A stretch of DNA of 64,000 bases from Taibaiella sp. (GCA_021740995.1 JAIOYR010000002.1:55490-119489); one strand, 5' to 3'. Counted from the stretch's first letter, positions 1 through 8,589 are shown. The notes: generated by a model from the letters alone, not told the origin. Numbers and translations: made by a program.

Positions 1-63
1 TATCAATGCCTCCATCACCTGTGGCAACACTCCTGCATAATTATCGCTGGCAAAACTTTTCAT
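1..63 (-). CDS. Threonine aldolase family protein, N-terminal fragment (cut by window edge)
   Basis: Reading the minus strand from the ATG at 63-61 gives 21 uninterrupted codons to the window edge, beginning MKSFASDNYAGVLPQVMEAL. The FASDNYAGV...V..AL pattern is the usual N-terminus of PLP-dependent low-specificity threonine aldolases (beta-eliminating lyase family), which cleave L-threonine to glycine and acetaldehyde. Only the first residues are visible, so the call rests on recalled family similarity of a short segment. The gene is divergent from the one starting at 134, with about 70 bp between them. Confidence 0.65.
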   Translation of the reverse strand, partial: MKSFASDNYAGVLPQVMEALI

Positions 64-133
64 GGTTTGTATTTTGGCTATAAATTTACTTGTTTTCCGT
101 ACTTTGGTGATATAATAATAACCATCAGGGATT

Positions 134-640
134 ATGAAGCGGATAATACTACTTGCCACCATGCTGTGCTGCAGCTATGGGCTGCAGGCACAGAAAACCG
201 TAAAGCTGAATAATCTGTGGACAAAGCCACAGGTACATGTGTTGTTTCAGGGATATACTCTCTCCTTCAAAATAAAGGATATAGACAGAGCGCTGGTGCT
301 AATGGATGGTATAGGCGACCCGTCGTTCGGAGCCACCTCCGGTCTTGATACTTTAGTAAATTATAATACAGAACTTTTTCCCGGCACCCGCACGCTGTAT
401 AGAAACAAACTGCAACCGCTGATGCAAAAAGGTGTAGGGGCTTTTCTGCTACTTGCCGGTCAGGCACAAGTGGTGAATCACAAAAACAAAAAGCTGAAAG
501 AGATAATAGCAGACGTACAGCCGGTAAAGATGGACGACTCTTTTGCCTACATCAACTTCTACGACCCCCGAAACAACAATCTGATTTTTTCGGGCAGCAT
601 GAATGTGGGTATGTATGGGCAGGACCTTGGGATAGAGTAA
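134..640 (+). CDS. Secreted protein of unknown function
   Basis: A 168-residue protein starting with a clear Sec signal peptide (MKRIILLATMLCCSYGLQAQ, cleavage probably after Ala19 or Gln20), so it is exported to the periplasm or outer membrane. The mature part is a mix of short beta-prone segments (VHVLFQGYTLSFKIKD, DSFAYINFYDPRNNNLIFSG) and has no cysteine or lipobox. I do not recognise a family. It is not tightly coupled to its neighbours: the next gene starts 40 bp downstream behind its own -7 element. The coding call itself is good (signal peptide, start at a plausible distance from the divergent gene). Confidence 0.75.
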   Translation: MKRIILLATMLCCSYGLQAQKTVKLNNLWTKPQVHVLFQGYTLSFKIKDIDRALVLMDGIGDPSFGATSGLDTLVNYNTELFPGTRTLYRNKLQPLMQKGVGAFLLLAGQAQVVNHKNKKLKEIIADVQPVKMDDSFAYINFYDPRNNNLIFSGSMNVGMYGQDLGIE

Positions 641-666
641 CCCTTCTATGTTAGCAATATTCACAC

Positions 667-674
667 TAACTTTG
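667..674 (+). promoter_or_regulatory. Bacteroidota -7 element TAACTTTG, 5 nt before the start codon at 680
   Basis: TAACTTTG matches the TAnnTTTG -7 consensus exactly. It ends only 5 nt before the ATG at 680, so transcription would start at or next to the start codon and the message may be leaderless. I see no convincing TTTG -33 element at the usual spacing. Confidence 0.45.
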
Positions 675-679
675 AAGTA

Positions 680-883
680 ATGTATACGCTAGACAGAACT
701 ATTGGGACGGGTCATTCACATGAGGCAAATACTTATCAATCGGCATACTGGAAATCAAAATCTTCTGAAGAGCGATTGGCTGCGGCTATGTACCTTAACA
801 GTGTGGCATATAACTTTGATATTAACCATCCACCCCGCATTGATAGAACAGTTTTCAGAACTCGAAAACACAAAATAATATGA
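680..883 (+). CDS. Small protein paired with nucleotidyltransferase (candidate antitoxin-like partner)
   Basis: A 67-residue basic protein whose stop overlaps the start of the next gene by 4 bp (ATGA at 880-883), so the two are translationally coupled. It has the pattern AYWKSKSSEERLAAA...YLNSVAYNFD..PPRIDRT, which I recall from small proteins encoded just upstream of minimal nucleotidyltransferases in Bacteroidota. There is no signal peptide or membrane segment. The partnership suggests a regulatory or toxin-antitoxin-like role for the pair, but that is inference; no function is established by the sequence. Confidence 0.7.
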   Translation: MYTLDRTIGTGHSHEANTYQSAYWKSKSSEERLAAAMYLNSVAYNFDINHPPRIDRTVFRTRKHKII

Positions 884-1338
884 GTGTATCGCTGAATCCT
901 GATTTTCAGGATTTTATCCGTTGTTTTAACGCCAGCCAGGTTGATTACATTGTTGTTGGTGGTTATGCTGTTATTTATTACGGCTCCGCCAGAACAACGG
1001 GTGACATAGACCTTTGGGTGAGAAAGTCGGAAGAAAATTATATTAAAATTGTGAGCGCTTTTCAAAAATTTGGTATGCCGGTTTTTGATATGACGATAGA
1101 AAATTTTCTTCACAACGATAAAATGGATGTTTTTTCTTTTGGGAATCCGCCTGTATCTATCGACATCCTGACCAGTGTGAAAGGGCTCTCGTTTAATGAG
1201 GCATTCACTCATGCAGTAGATGCAGTATGGGACAACGTACCGCTAAGATTGCTTGACCTGCGCGACCTGATAAAAGCCAAAAAAGCTGTTGGTAGGTACA
1301 AGGATCTTGACGATATCGAAAATATCAGTCCTTTATAA
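880..1338 (+). CDS. Minimal nucleotidyltransferase (MNT/AbiEii-like fold)
   Basis: A 152-residue protein with the polymerase-beta-type nucleotidyltransferase signature: VDYIVVGGYAVIYYGSARTT followed by GDIDLWV, giving the helix-capping GG and the metal-binding D-x-D pair (DID) near residue 46. A later Asp in the PVSIDIL segment is the likely third carboxylate. Such stand-alone proteins transfer nucleotides to protein or RNA targets and often act in toxin-antitoxin pairs. It overlaps the 67-residue gene upstream by 4 bp. A strong hairpin follows 14 bp after the stop. The target is unknown. Confidence 0.8.
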   Translation: MSVSLNPDFQDFIRCFNASQVDYIVVGGYAVIYYGSARTTGDIDLWVRKSEENYIKIVSAFQKFGMPVFDMTIENFLHNDKMDVFSFGNPPVSIDILTSVKGLSFNEAFTHAVDAVWDNVPLRLLDLRDLIKAKKAVGRYKDLDDIENISPL

Positions 1339-1351
1339 TTTAAATGGGCAG

Positions 1352-1400
1352 CACTTAAATAACAAAACCCGCTTTAACGGCGGGTTTTGTTATTTAAGTG
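1352..1400. terminator. Perfect 21-bp inverted repeat, bidirectional terminator abutting tRNA-Leu
   Basis: Positions 1352-1372 are the exact reverse complement of 1380-1400, with a 7-nt loop (TTTAACG). The GC-rich tip (CCCGC/GCGGG) on an A/T-rich base gives a U-rich descending arm whichever strand is read, so it can end both the nucleotidyltransferase transcript and the minus-strand tRNA transcript. The right arm overlaps the last two bases of the tRNA 3' end (1399-1400). Confidence 0.8.
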
Positions 1401-1479
1401 CGGGTGGAGGGACTCGAACCCCCATGCCTCACGGCACTAGATCCTAAGTCTAGTGTGTCTGCCATTTCACCACACCCGC
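1399..1479 (-). tRNA. tRNA-Leu (anticodon UAG)
   Basis: The minus strand folds as a class II tRNA: acceptor GCGGGTG pairs with CACCCGC, the discriminator is A (position 1399), the anticodon stem TCTAG/CTAGA closes the loop CTTAGGA with anticodon TAG, the long variable arm has the stem TGCC/GGCA, and the T arm contains GGTTCGAGTCC. CCA is not encoded (the bases after the discriminator read CTT), so it would be added post-transcriptionally. It stands alone and runs away from nadA. Confidence 0.95.
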
Positions 1480-1480
1480 T

Positions 1481-2074
1481 TAGGGGACTGCAAAGGTAGG
1501 TAAAACGATTTATAAACAATCATAGCATACCAAATATTTACCTTTAGCGTGTTAATGTTAGTTATGGGCCGGTTCTTCCACTACTTATCCACATTCTTTT
1601 TGTCGGTTGCGGCATTTATTATATGTGCATTATCTTTTTGTTAGCAGAACCTTAATTATTGTGGGTAACACTACTTCCTTGCCTGTATAACTTCTCTCTT
1701 CTCCGGCATTTAAGGTTTTATACATTTTGGTTCTTCTACTACCTCTGGTTTATCCTCATTAATCCACAACTAGCTACGATATTCACGTTCCTGTTTTTAC
1801 CAACAACAACAGTTATTCACAATCCACAGTATTTCTGTTAGTTTGTAGCATTTTCAATACTCTATGGTGTTGATAAAGTCAGAATGATATGTGTATAAAC
1901 TGAGTCATTGACATTCGCAATAGGTGCTTCATTTTTTATTCCCCCAATCCCCACTCCTAATAGTAATAGTCTAAGTTTTTATAAAGATTTAGTTATTACT
2001 ATTAAGGATGTGGAAAAGCTGGCTACAGGTCATCACTTTTTCAAATTGAATAATGTGGTACGGTATTTGTTGTA
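1481..2074. other. Candidate chromosomal replication origin (DnaA-box cluster, non-coding)
   Basis: This AT-rich stretch has no credible gene. It holds exact DnaA boxes (TTATNCACA) at 1585-1593 (TTATCCACA), 1813-1821 (TTATTCACA) and, reversed, 1890-1898 (TGTGTATAA). One-mismatch copies occur at 1624-1632, 1660-1668, 1750-1758 and 1760-1768. By rough base-composition arithmetic well under one exact box would be expected here by chance. The very AT-rich flanks (about 1500-1560 and 1930-2060) could serve as unwinding elements. Two parS sites lie 4-5 kb away. That it is oriC is inference. Confidence 0.6.
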
Positions 2075-2082
2075 TATTTTTG
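2075..2082 (+). promoter_or_regulatory. -7 promoter element TATTTTTG upstream of nadA
   Basis: TATTTTTG fits TAnnTTTG and would start transcription near 2088, leaving a leader of about 33 nt before the ATG at 2121. This argues against a longer reading of nadA beginning at 1908, which would lie upstream of the promoter. Confidence 0.4.
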
Positions 2083-2120
2083 CACTGAATAATTTTCTCA
2101 ATTACAGCCCCTTATTTTTT

Positions 2121-3125
2121 ATGAATAGTATTTCTATGGATTCACTGGCAGAAAAAGGTTTTCTTGATATGGATGTAGATCCATCTCTTGACCTGTTTGC
2201 CGAGATAGAAAAACTGAAGAAAGAAAAAAATGCTGTGATACTTGCTCACTACTATCAGGAGCCGGATATTCAGGATATAGCAGATTATATAGGTGATAGT
2301 CTGGGTCTTGCACGGCAGGCTGCAAAGACTGATGCGGATATGATTGTTTTTGCCGGTGTGCATTTTATGGCAGAAACAGCAAAAATTCTCAACCCAACCA
2401 AAAAAGTAGTGATACCTGATTTGAAAGCTGGTTGCTCGCTGAGCGATAGTTGCCCGCCAGTTTTATTTCAGCAGTTCAAAGATAAATATCCTGATCATAT
2501 TGTTATCTCTTATATCAACTGCTCTGCAGCTATCAAAGCGTTGAGCGACATCATATGTACATCTTCTAATGCTAAGGCTATTGTAGATAGCTTGCCCGAG
2601 GATAAGAAAATTATATTTGCTCCTGATAAAAATCTCGGTGCATACATCAATAAGGTTACGGGTAGAAATATGGTATTGTGGAATGGTGCATGTATGGTGC
2701 ATGAGATTTTCTCGCTTGAAAAAATAACAAGATTGAAAGTAAGGCATCCAGAAGCAAAAGTCATCGCTCATCCGGAGTGTGAGGAACCGGTATTAAGAGT
2801 AGCAGATTTTATAGGGTCTACTACGGCATTGCTTCAGTATACGCAGCAGGATAGTTCATCCGCCTTTATAGTGGCTACTGAGGCTGGTATACTGCACAAG
2901 ATGATACAGAGTTCTCCGGATAAAACATTCATAGCTGCACCGCCTGACAATGCCTGTGCCTGCAACAATTGCCCGCATATGAAACGGAATACGCTGGAGA
3001 AATTATATTTGTGTATGAAGTATGAGCAACCTGTAATATTGATGGAAGAATCTTTGCGAATTGCAGCTAAACGTCCGATAGATAAAATGTTGGAAATTAG
3101 TGCGCAATATGGAATTGGTGTTTAA
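2121..3125 (+). CDS. nadA: Quinolinate synthase NadA
   Basis: A 334-residue protein that condenses iminoaspartate with dihydroxyacetone phosphate to quinolinate, the first committed intermediate of de novo NAD synthesis, using a [4Fe-4S] cluster. Seen: [13 protein letters not shown], the [10 protein letters not shown] segment, and the cluster-ligand cysteines in the contexts [19 protein letters not shown] and [10 protein letters not shown]. The frame is open back to 1908, but the added residues are low-complexity and overlap the DnaA-box region and promoter, so I place the start at ATG 2121 (ATG 2136 is possible). nadB and nadC are not in the window. Confidence 0.95.
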   Translation: MNSISMDSLAEKGFLDMDVDPSLDLFAEIEKLKKEKNAVILAHYYQEPDIQDIADYIGDSLGLARQAAKTDADMIVFAGVHFMAETAKILNPTKKVVIPDLKAGCSLSDSCPPVLFQQFKDKYPDHIVISYINCSAAIKALSDIICTSSNAKAIVDSLPEDKKIIFAPDKNLGAYINKVTGRNMVLWNGACMVHEIFSLEKITRLKVRHPEAKVIAHPECEEPVLRVADFIGSTTALLQYTQQDSSSAFIVATEAGILHKMIQSSPDKTFIAAPPDNACACNNCPHMKRNTLEKLYLCMKYEQPVILMEESLRIAAKRPIDKMLEISAQYGIGV

Positions 3126-3227
3126 TTTACCTGTATTTTTATTATAAAACTAACCTCAATAGCGTTATTTTTTGTTTATTTTATAAATTAGTCCTAAATT
3201 GTCGAACCAAATTTAAAATTTAAAATT

Positions 3228-5216
3228 ATGAAGCAAATTGTTACACTAAAAAACCTTTTACTGGCATCGTGTATCGCCGGTACAGGTATTGCCAATGCAC
3301 AAATTCATCCATTAGCATTTGGCGCAAGAACATTGATGGGCGGTGCAACTGCTGAGTCGAATTGGTATGCAGATTATGTGGGTCTGAGGTTCGTTGTAAA
3401 CAGCCCTGCTTCTGTAGCTGGTCAAAAAATATATACCCATCCGGGTATAGGTACTACGCCTTGGGGTACTACTGTTACTACACCTATTGTCAATACACAA
3501 ATTGTTATACCTTCTGATACGCTGGCTGCTGCAGCCTTGCCTGCTGGTTCTTTGGCTGGTAAAATTGGGTATGTATACAGAGGCGGCGGTGTAGAGTTTG
3601 TCTGTAAGGCAGAGCGTTGTGCAGCAGCTGGTGCTGTAGCTTGCGTAATAGTAAATAACATTCCCGGCGGTCCTATTGGTATGGGTCCTGGTACTACCTG
3701 CCCTGTTGCTGGTGTTACTATTCCGGTATTTATGATATCTAAAGAAGAAGGCGATGCAATAACAGCACTTTACCGTGCCAACGATACAGCCCGTTTCACC
3801 ATCACTCCATGGGGTTTAGGTAATGCCAAAGATCTTGGTTTTGTTCCAAGTGGTGTTGCAAACTGGCATAACTTTGCTATACCGTCGAATCAGTTAGGTG
3901 CTTCAGGTAATCCTCATGCATACAAAATGATTGATGGTTCATTTATAGCTAACTATGGTAGCGACGATGTTACGGGTGTAAAAGTAAGCAGTACCTTATC
4001 TTTCACTCCTATAGAAACAGGAGTGCCTGCAGTTCAGCATACAGATACAGTTAACCTTGCTACTTTTAAAGGTTTTGCACAGCCTGTTCTTGCCGACAGA
4101 GATTCTATCTATGCTATGTATGCTAATTCTGAGTATGACTTGTCAGCGCCAGGCAAAGGTCGTTTCGATCTGACTTACAGAATTACGCATTCTGTAGCTG
4201 ATGATTATCCTGCTGATAACACGCTTACCACTTCTTTCTATACTACGGATAGCTTGTACGCTAAAGCTCGTTATGACTTTACTACAAATGCACCTATTAG
4301 AACGATTTATAATTCATGGAATTCAGGTGGTGATTTCTTGTGGGGACCGATGTACTTTGTAAAAAATGCAGGTACAGCTTTGTCAAGAGTTCAGTATTCA
4401 TTGTCTACTAATGCAGGTGGTGTATTGGGAACGACTGTTAATATATACCTGTTCAAATGGGTAGATGGAGCCAACACACAGCCAAACGATAGTTTGATGC
4501 AAGATGGCGAGTTGGATATGGTTGGTATTGGTACACATTCTTATGATGGTGTGTCTGATACTTCTGGTGCAAATCTGAATTTCAGAGGCATGACTCTTCC
4601 TTCAGGTACTCCGGCAAATATCATGCTTGAGGCTAATACCTGGTATTATCTGGCTATAGGTGTACCTGGTGGTCACTTCCTCGGTTCCGACGGGATTATG
4701 CATCCTCTTACCCGTATATATGGTCGTGGTTTAGGCGCTACCGGTATCCTCGATTATTCTAACCTAGTTCAGACTACATCAGATTTCCCGACAACGACAC
4801 CTGCTCAGGCTAATGCTCCTGTGCCTGGTACCTTTGCGAACTTTGTTACTACAATTGATTCATTCAACTTTGCCAGCACAAGAGGTTTGATACCTTCGGT
4901 AGCTATGATTGTTAATAACAACCCTTCTGATATATCTGTAAAGAGCTCTCCGGAGGTTCTTGATACAAGGGTTAATTTGTTCCCTAATCCAGCTAAGGAA
5001 AGTTTGAAAGTTTCATTGTCTCTCGATCAGACTTCAAAGTCTGTAACCTATACTATCATTGACGGTTTAGGTCGTTTTGTAAGCAAAGAGACACACAACA
5101 ATGTAAAGGAAGAAAACTTTACTATCAATACTTCTAAATTAGCTTCCGGTCATTATTTCTTTGTAGTAAATACTGATTCGAGAACAATTTCTAAGAGCTT
5201 CATAATAGCTAAGTAA
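3228..5216 (+). CDS. Secreted PA-domain protein with T9SS type A sorting domain
   Basis: A 662-residue exported protein with a signal peptide ending near ANAQ (residues 1-25). Residues about 110-190 (GYVYRGGGVEFVCKAERC, then GAVACVIVNN and IPVFMISKEEG) look like a protease-associated (PA) domain with a Cys pair. The middle is beta-rich with no recognisable protease motif. The last about 80 residues (VNLFPNPAKESLKVSL, then SGHYFFVV and a basic end ISKSFIIAK) form the type A T9SS signal that directs secretion and surface attachment. It is monocistronic, with a strong terminator 24 bp after the stop. The substrate and role are unknown. Confidence 0.85.
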   Translation: MKQIVTLKNLLLASCIAGTGIANAQIHPLAFGARTLMGGATAESNWYADYVGLRFVVNSPASVAGQKIYTHPGIGTTPWGTTVTTPIVNTQIVIPSDTLAAAALPAGSLAGKIGYVYRGGGVEFVCKAERCAAAGAVACVIVNNIPGGPIGMGPGTTCPVAGVTIPVFMISKEEGDAITALYRANDTARFTITPWGLGNAKDLGFVPSGVANWHNFAIPSNQLGASGNPHAYKMIDGSFIANYGSDDVTGVKVSSTLSFTPIETGVPAVQHTDTVNLATFKGFAQPVLADRDSIYAMYANSEYDLSAPGKGRFDLTYRITHSVADDYPADNTLTTSFYTTDSLYAKARYDFTTNAPIRTIYNSWNSGGDFLWGPMYFVKNAGTALSRVQYSLSTNAGGVLGTTVNIYLFKWVDGANTQPNDSLMQDGELDMVGIGTHSYDGVSDTSGANLNFRGMTLPSGTPANIMLEANTWYYLAIGVPGGHFLGSDGIMHPLTRIYGRGLGATGILDYSNLVQTTSDFPTTTPAQANAPVPGTFANFVTTIDSFNFASTRGLIPSVAMIVNNNPSDISVKSSPEVLDTRVNLFPNPAKESLKVSLSLDQTSKSVTYTIIDGLGRFVSKETHNNVKEENFTINTSKLASGHYFFVVNTDSRTISKSFIIAK

Positions 5217-5240
5217 TTTGGTTTATTATCAGCTTGAAGC

Positions 5241-5279
5241 AGTAAAGGCTACCCAATCAGGGTAGCCTTTACTTTTTTT
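5241..5279 (+). terminator. Rho-independent terminator
   Basis: A perfect 14-bp stem (5241-5254 with 5260-5273), a 5-nt loop AATCA and a run of seven T at 5273-5279, placed 24 bp after the T9SS gene. Confidence 0.9.
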
Positions 5280-5571
5280 ATGCGGTTGTGGCCAATTTCA
5301 CTGTGAGGTATGCGGCTGATGCTTGTCTGACGCTACATCATAATGTTTCACAAGGAATTGTTGTTTTGTTTTTAACTGTTATATTGTCTGGTTGCAATAT
5401 CGAAAAGCGGTGTTTGCAACCTTTTACTGTTCTTTTATTTAAGCAATATTAGCTGTTGAAGTTTGTGTTGTGGGAAAGAGAATTATGATTCGCGCGGGTT
5501 GCAGTCGGCAGCTGAAACGATTCGAATATTTCGCTCTCTTTAGAGTGTCACAAGAACACATGCGGCTGCAC
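5280..5571. other. Intergenic stretch, nothing recognised
   Basis: Between the T9SS gene terminator and the 3' end of the convergent barrel gene I see no gene, RNA or clear repeat. Confidence 0.6.
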
Positions 5572-6222
5572 TTATTTTATTCTGTATCCGATACCAAAGT
5601 TGATACCTATAGGCTTGATTCCATTCTCTGGGAGAATGTGTATTGATTGTGATATCTGTATGTCAGGTGTGATGTCGTATATAAGCCCTTGTGTGAAGAT
5701 GAAATTAATATACCTGAGCTTGCCAGATGTTTGTTGAGAGTTGTTTTGTGTATCCTTTCCGTTGGTAATATTCGTATTATGATTAGTGTATTGCAGCCCG
5801 CTTCCAAAGTAGGGCCTTAATCTACTCTTATCATTACGCACATGGTATTGTAGTGATATTGGAACAGAGATTGTATTGTTATCACTCAGACTGAATTCTG
5901 TGTATTGTTTCACTCCATTGTTTAGTATACGGTCTATGGCTTTATAACTCAAACCCGTTTCTATTCTGAAGTGATTGGTTAGTTTCATACGAAGCAATAT
6001 TCGGTTGCAAATATCTACAGAACTTTGCGTTTTTTTACTGTAGGTTATGTTTTGTGGCATATATACAGAGTATATGCGCCTCTCAAAACCTACAGTGATC
6101 TTATGGTCTATTTTTGTTAGTTTGCTACGGTCATAGCTTTGGGCAATGGTAGTACCTCCAAGCAATACCATAGCGATAATGCTTGCAAGAATGTACTTGT
6201 TTATGTGCCTTGGTGCACCCAT
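5572..6222 (-). CDS. Outer-membrane beta-barrel protein
   Basis: A 216-residue protein with a hydrophobic leader (YILASIIAMVLLGGTTIAQ) giving cleavage near residue 28. The rest alternates polar and hydrophobic residues in strand-like segments (HFRIETGLSYKAIDR, TISVPISLQYHVR, LRPYFGSGLQYT) and ends GIGYRIK, the pattern of 8-10-strand barrels common in Bacteroidota (OMP_b-brl type). Length and layout fit a small porin or adhesin-like barrel. No ligand can be proposed. It is transcribed alone; its start faces the mnmG upstream region. Confidence 0.75.
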   Translation of the reverse strand: MGAPRHINKYILASIIAMVLLGGTTIAQSYDRSKLTKIDHKITVGFERRIYSVYMPQNITYSKKTQSSVDICNRILLRMKLTNHFRIETGLSYKAIDRILNNGVKQYTEFSLSDNNTISVPISLQYHVRNDKSRLRPYFGSGLQYTNHNTNITNGKDTQNNSQQTSGKLRYINFIFTQGLIYDITPDIQISQSIHILPENGIKPIGINFGIGYRIK

Positions 6223-6279
6223 TGCATCTTTATAACGCGCAAAGTTATATAATATTGTTAAAATAAAATAATATTTTTC

Positions 6280-6295
6280 TGTTTCACGTGGAACA
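6280..6295. promoter_or_regulatory. parS centromere site
   Basis: TGTTTCACGTGGAACA is the reverse complement of TGTTCCACGTGAAACA, an exact match to the conserved bacterial parS consensus TGTTNCACGTGAAACA bound by ParB/Spo0J. An identical copy lies 821 bp downstream inside mnmG. Confidence 0.85.
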
Positions 6296-6708
6296 TTTTA
6301 TCAGAAGTTAAGATCTCGGGGCAGCAACATTTATAGAAACCATATTTTCCTGGATAATTTTTTACTTTCACTTATCAATACAGTTGTTCTAATGTATAAA
6401 CCAAACTTTCCGTCTCTTTAACTTTTCCTCTAATTGAGCCTATATTTTATCGTCGGTGTCTTTTCTGTATCGAGAATTTTCCCTTTCACAAACGTTTTGC
6501 GACCTTCTTTGACATACAATACTAGTTAGAATACCCAATGGATTAGATATATTATTTCTCATCTCAATATTCTCTGTTTTTATGCCTTTGTCCTGCAGTT
6601 TACCTTCGTCCACAAATTGTTTTTAGTTATTGTCACACATACTTGCGTCGCTCATTGTGTATTCATTATCCATCTTACATTTCTGCTACTCATAAGCATA
6701 TCTCTTAG

Positions 6709-6716
6709 TATCTTTG
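6709..6716 (+). promoter_or_regulatory. -7 element TATCTTTG, 4 nt before the mnmG start
   Basis: An exact TAnnTTTG match ending 4 nt before ATG 6721, so the transcript would begin at the start codon (a leaderless mRNA) unless another promoter is used. Confidence 0.4.
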
Positions 6717-6720
6717 CCGT

Positions 6721-8589
6721 ATGTTTTCTGAATACGATGTCATTGTTGTAGGTGCAGGGCATGCCGGTTGCGAAGCTGCCGCGGCGGCTGCCAATATGGG
6801 TTCCAGGGTTTTGCTTATTACAATGAACATGCAGACCATTGCTCAGATGAGTTGCAACCCAGCAATGGGAGGAATTGCTAAAGGACAGATAGTGAGGGAG
6901 ATAGATGCATTGGGTGGCTATAGTGGTATAGTCAGCGATAAGAGTACCATTCAGTTCCGTATGCTCAACAAGTCTAAAGGACCAGGAATGTGGAGTCCAC
7001 GGTCACAAAACGACCGTATGTTGTTTGCCGCTACCTGGCGGGAGATGCTGGAGAACACCCCTAATGTGGATTTTTGGCAGGATATGGTTAGCGGACTGAT
7101 TGTTTCACGTGGAACAATTACGGGTGTTGTCACCGGAATGGGTCAGCGAATCATGGGAAAGTGCGTGGTGCTTACCAATGGAACCTTTCTGAACGGGGTG
7201 ATTCACGTTGGTGAAAAGCAATTTGGCGGCGGTAGAATGGGCGAAAAAGGAGCTACCGGTATTACAGAGCAGTTGGTAGAGCTGGGTTTTGAGACCGCAA
7301 GGCTTAAAACAGGCACACCACCAAGGATAGATGGCAGAAGCCTGGATTATACCAAAATGGAAGAACAATATGGCGACGAAGAAGTAGTTGGCTTCTCTTA
7401 TCTGCCTATTGAGCGAATAAAATCAAAAGAACAAAGGTGCTGCTGGGTAACCTATACCAGCCCCGAAGTACATGAAATATTGAAGACCGGCTTTGATCAG
7501 TCGCCTATGTATCAGGGACGTATAAAGGGTAGTGGCCCCAGATATTGCCCCAGTATCGAAGATAAGATTGGCCGTTTTGCAGAAAGAGACAGACATCAGT
7601 TGTTTGTAGAGCCGGAGGGATGGAGTACTGTAGAGATTTATGTAAACGGATTCAGCACCTCTCTGCCCGAAGAAGTGCAGTACAAAGCACTAAAATTGGT
7701 GCCGGGTTTTGAAAACTGTAAGTTCTTCCGCCCCGGATATGCTATAGAATACGATTACTTTCCACCTACACAGCTTAGTTTCACCCTGGAGACTAAATTG
7801 GTACGTAACCTTTTCTTTGCCGGACAGATAAATGGCACCACAGGTTACGAAGAAGCAGCTTGTCAGGGTTTAATGGCAGGAATCAATGCTTCCCGCAGAG
7901 CCTCTGAGCAGGATCCTTTGGTCCTCAAGCGCAGTGATGCCTATATAGGTGTGCTCATAGATGACCTGATAAATAAGGGAACAGACGAGCCATACCGTAT
8001 GTTTACCAGCAGGGCAGAGTATCGCACACTGCTCAGGCAGGATAATGCCGACTTCCGTCTTACAGAATTGGGACATAGTATAGGTCTTGCTTCTGACGAA
8101 CGGTTGGAACTCATGAACGCTAAAAAGCAAAAAGTAGCAGAAATCAGACGTACACTCTCAGAATTTTCACTCGATGGGGCTACTGTGAATGGTTTTCTTT
8201 CAGATAATGGTTCTGCTGCTCTTACTGAAAAAACCAGAGCAGCCAAGCTACTGCTAAGACCGGGAATAGGACTCAAAGAAATGCTGACCGCGATACCGGC
8301 TCTGGCATCAGCTGTAGATGAGACCGACCCTCTGATAATAGAGCAGGTAGAAATTCAGATAAAATATGAGGTCTACATAGAAAAAGAGCAGGAATTGGTG
8401 GCAAAGATGGCTACATTGGAGCACCTGATAATACCTGATAAATTCAATTACGAAAAGCTATCGGCTATGTCGCTGGAGGCCAGGCAGAAACTAAGCAAAA
8501 TAAGACCTGCAACACTGGGGCAGGCTAGCCGAATAAGTGGCGTAAACCCCAGCGATGTGCAAATACTGATGGTATACATGGGGCGCTGA
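6721..8589 (+). CDS. mnmG: tRNA uridine 5-carboxymethylaminomethyl modification enzyme MnmG (GidA)
   Basis: A 622-residue FAD enzyme that, with MnmE, installs the 5-carboxymethylaminomethyl group on U34 of several tRNAs. Seen: N-terminal dinucleotide-binding motif VVGAGHAGCEAA, the conserved SCNPAMGGIAKG segment, FEAR-like RLKTGTPPRID, FAGQINGTTGYEEAACQG near residue 370, and a helical C-terminal domain ending VYMGR. Full family length. mnmG/gidA is often near the replication origin in bacteria, which agrees with the DnaA boxes and parS sites here. A parS site lies within its codons 127-132. Confidence 0.98.
   Translation: MFSEYDVIVVGAGHAGCEAAAAAANMGSRVLLITMNMQTIAQMSCNPAMGGIAKGQIVREIDALGGYSGIVSDKSTIQFRMLNKSKGPGMWSPRSQNDRMLFAATWREMLENTPNVDFWQDMVSGLIVSRGTITGVVTGMGQRIMGKCVVLTNGTFLNGVIHVGEKQFGGGRMGEKGATGITEQLVELGFETARLKTGTPPRIDGRSLDYTKMEEQYGDEEVVGFSYLPIERIKSKEQRCCWVTYTSPEVHEILKTGFDQSPMYQGRIKGSGPRYCPSIEDKIGRFAERDRHQLFVEPEGWSTVEIYVNGFSTSLPEEVQYKALKLVPGFENCKFFRPGYAIEYDYFPPTQLSFTLETKLVRNLFFAGQINGTTGYEEAACQGLMAGINASRRASEQDPLVLKRSDAYIGVLIDDLINKGTDEPYRMFTSRAEYRTLLRQDNADFRLTELGHSIGLASDERLELMNAKKQKVAEIRRTLSEFSLDGATVNGFLSDNGSAALTEKTRAAKLLLRPGIGLKEMLTAIPALASAVDETDPLIIEQVEIQIKYEVYIEKEQELVAKMATLEHLIIPDKFNYEKLSAMSLEARQKLSKIRPATLGQASRISGVNPSDVQILMVYMGR
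7101..7116. promoter_or_regulatory. parS centromere site inside mnmG
   Basis: A second exact TGTTTCACGTGGAACA, in the same orientation as the copy at 6280. It lies in the coding sequence for VSRGT of MnmG, so protein and ParB-binding constraints overlap on the same bases. Confidence 0.85.

Larger units (their letters stand above)
6223..6720. other. 500-bp non-coding region upstream of mnmG with a parS site
   Basis: There is no credible reading frame. It is AT-rich and contains one parS site (6280-6295) and the mnmG -7 element (6709-6716). Unlike the 1481-2074 stretch it has no exact DnaA box that I can find, so it is more likely a segregation/regulatory region than the origin core. Confidence 0.6.

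Noticed and set aside
1659..1841. A 60-codon frame in the DnaA-box region
   Set aside because: Low-complexity hydrophobic translation, no start context; the region is better explained as non-coding origin-like DNA.
1908..2120. N-terminal extension of NadA
   Set aside because: Precedes the likely promoter, has no family similarity and overlaps DnaA-box DNA; the family start fits ATG 2121.
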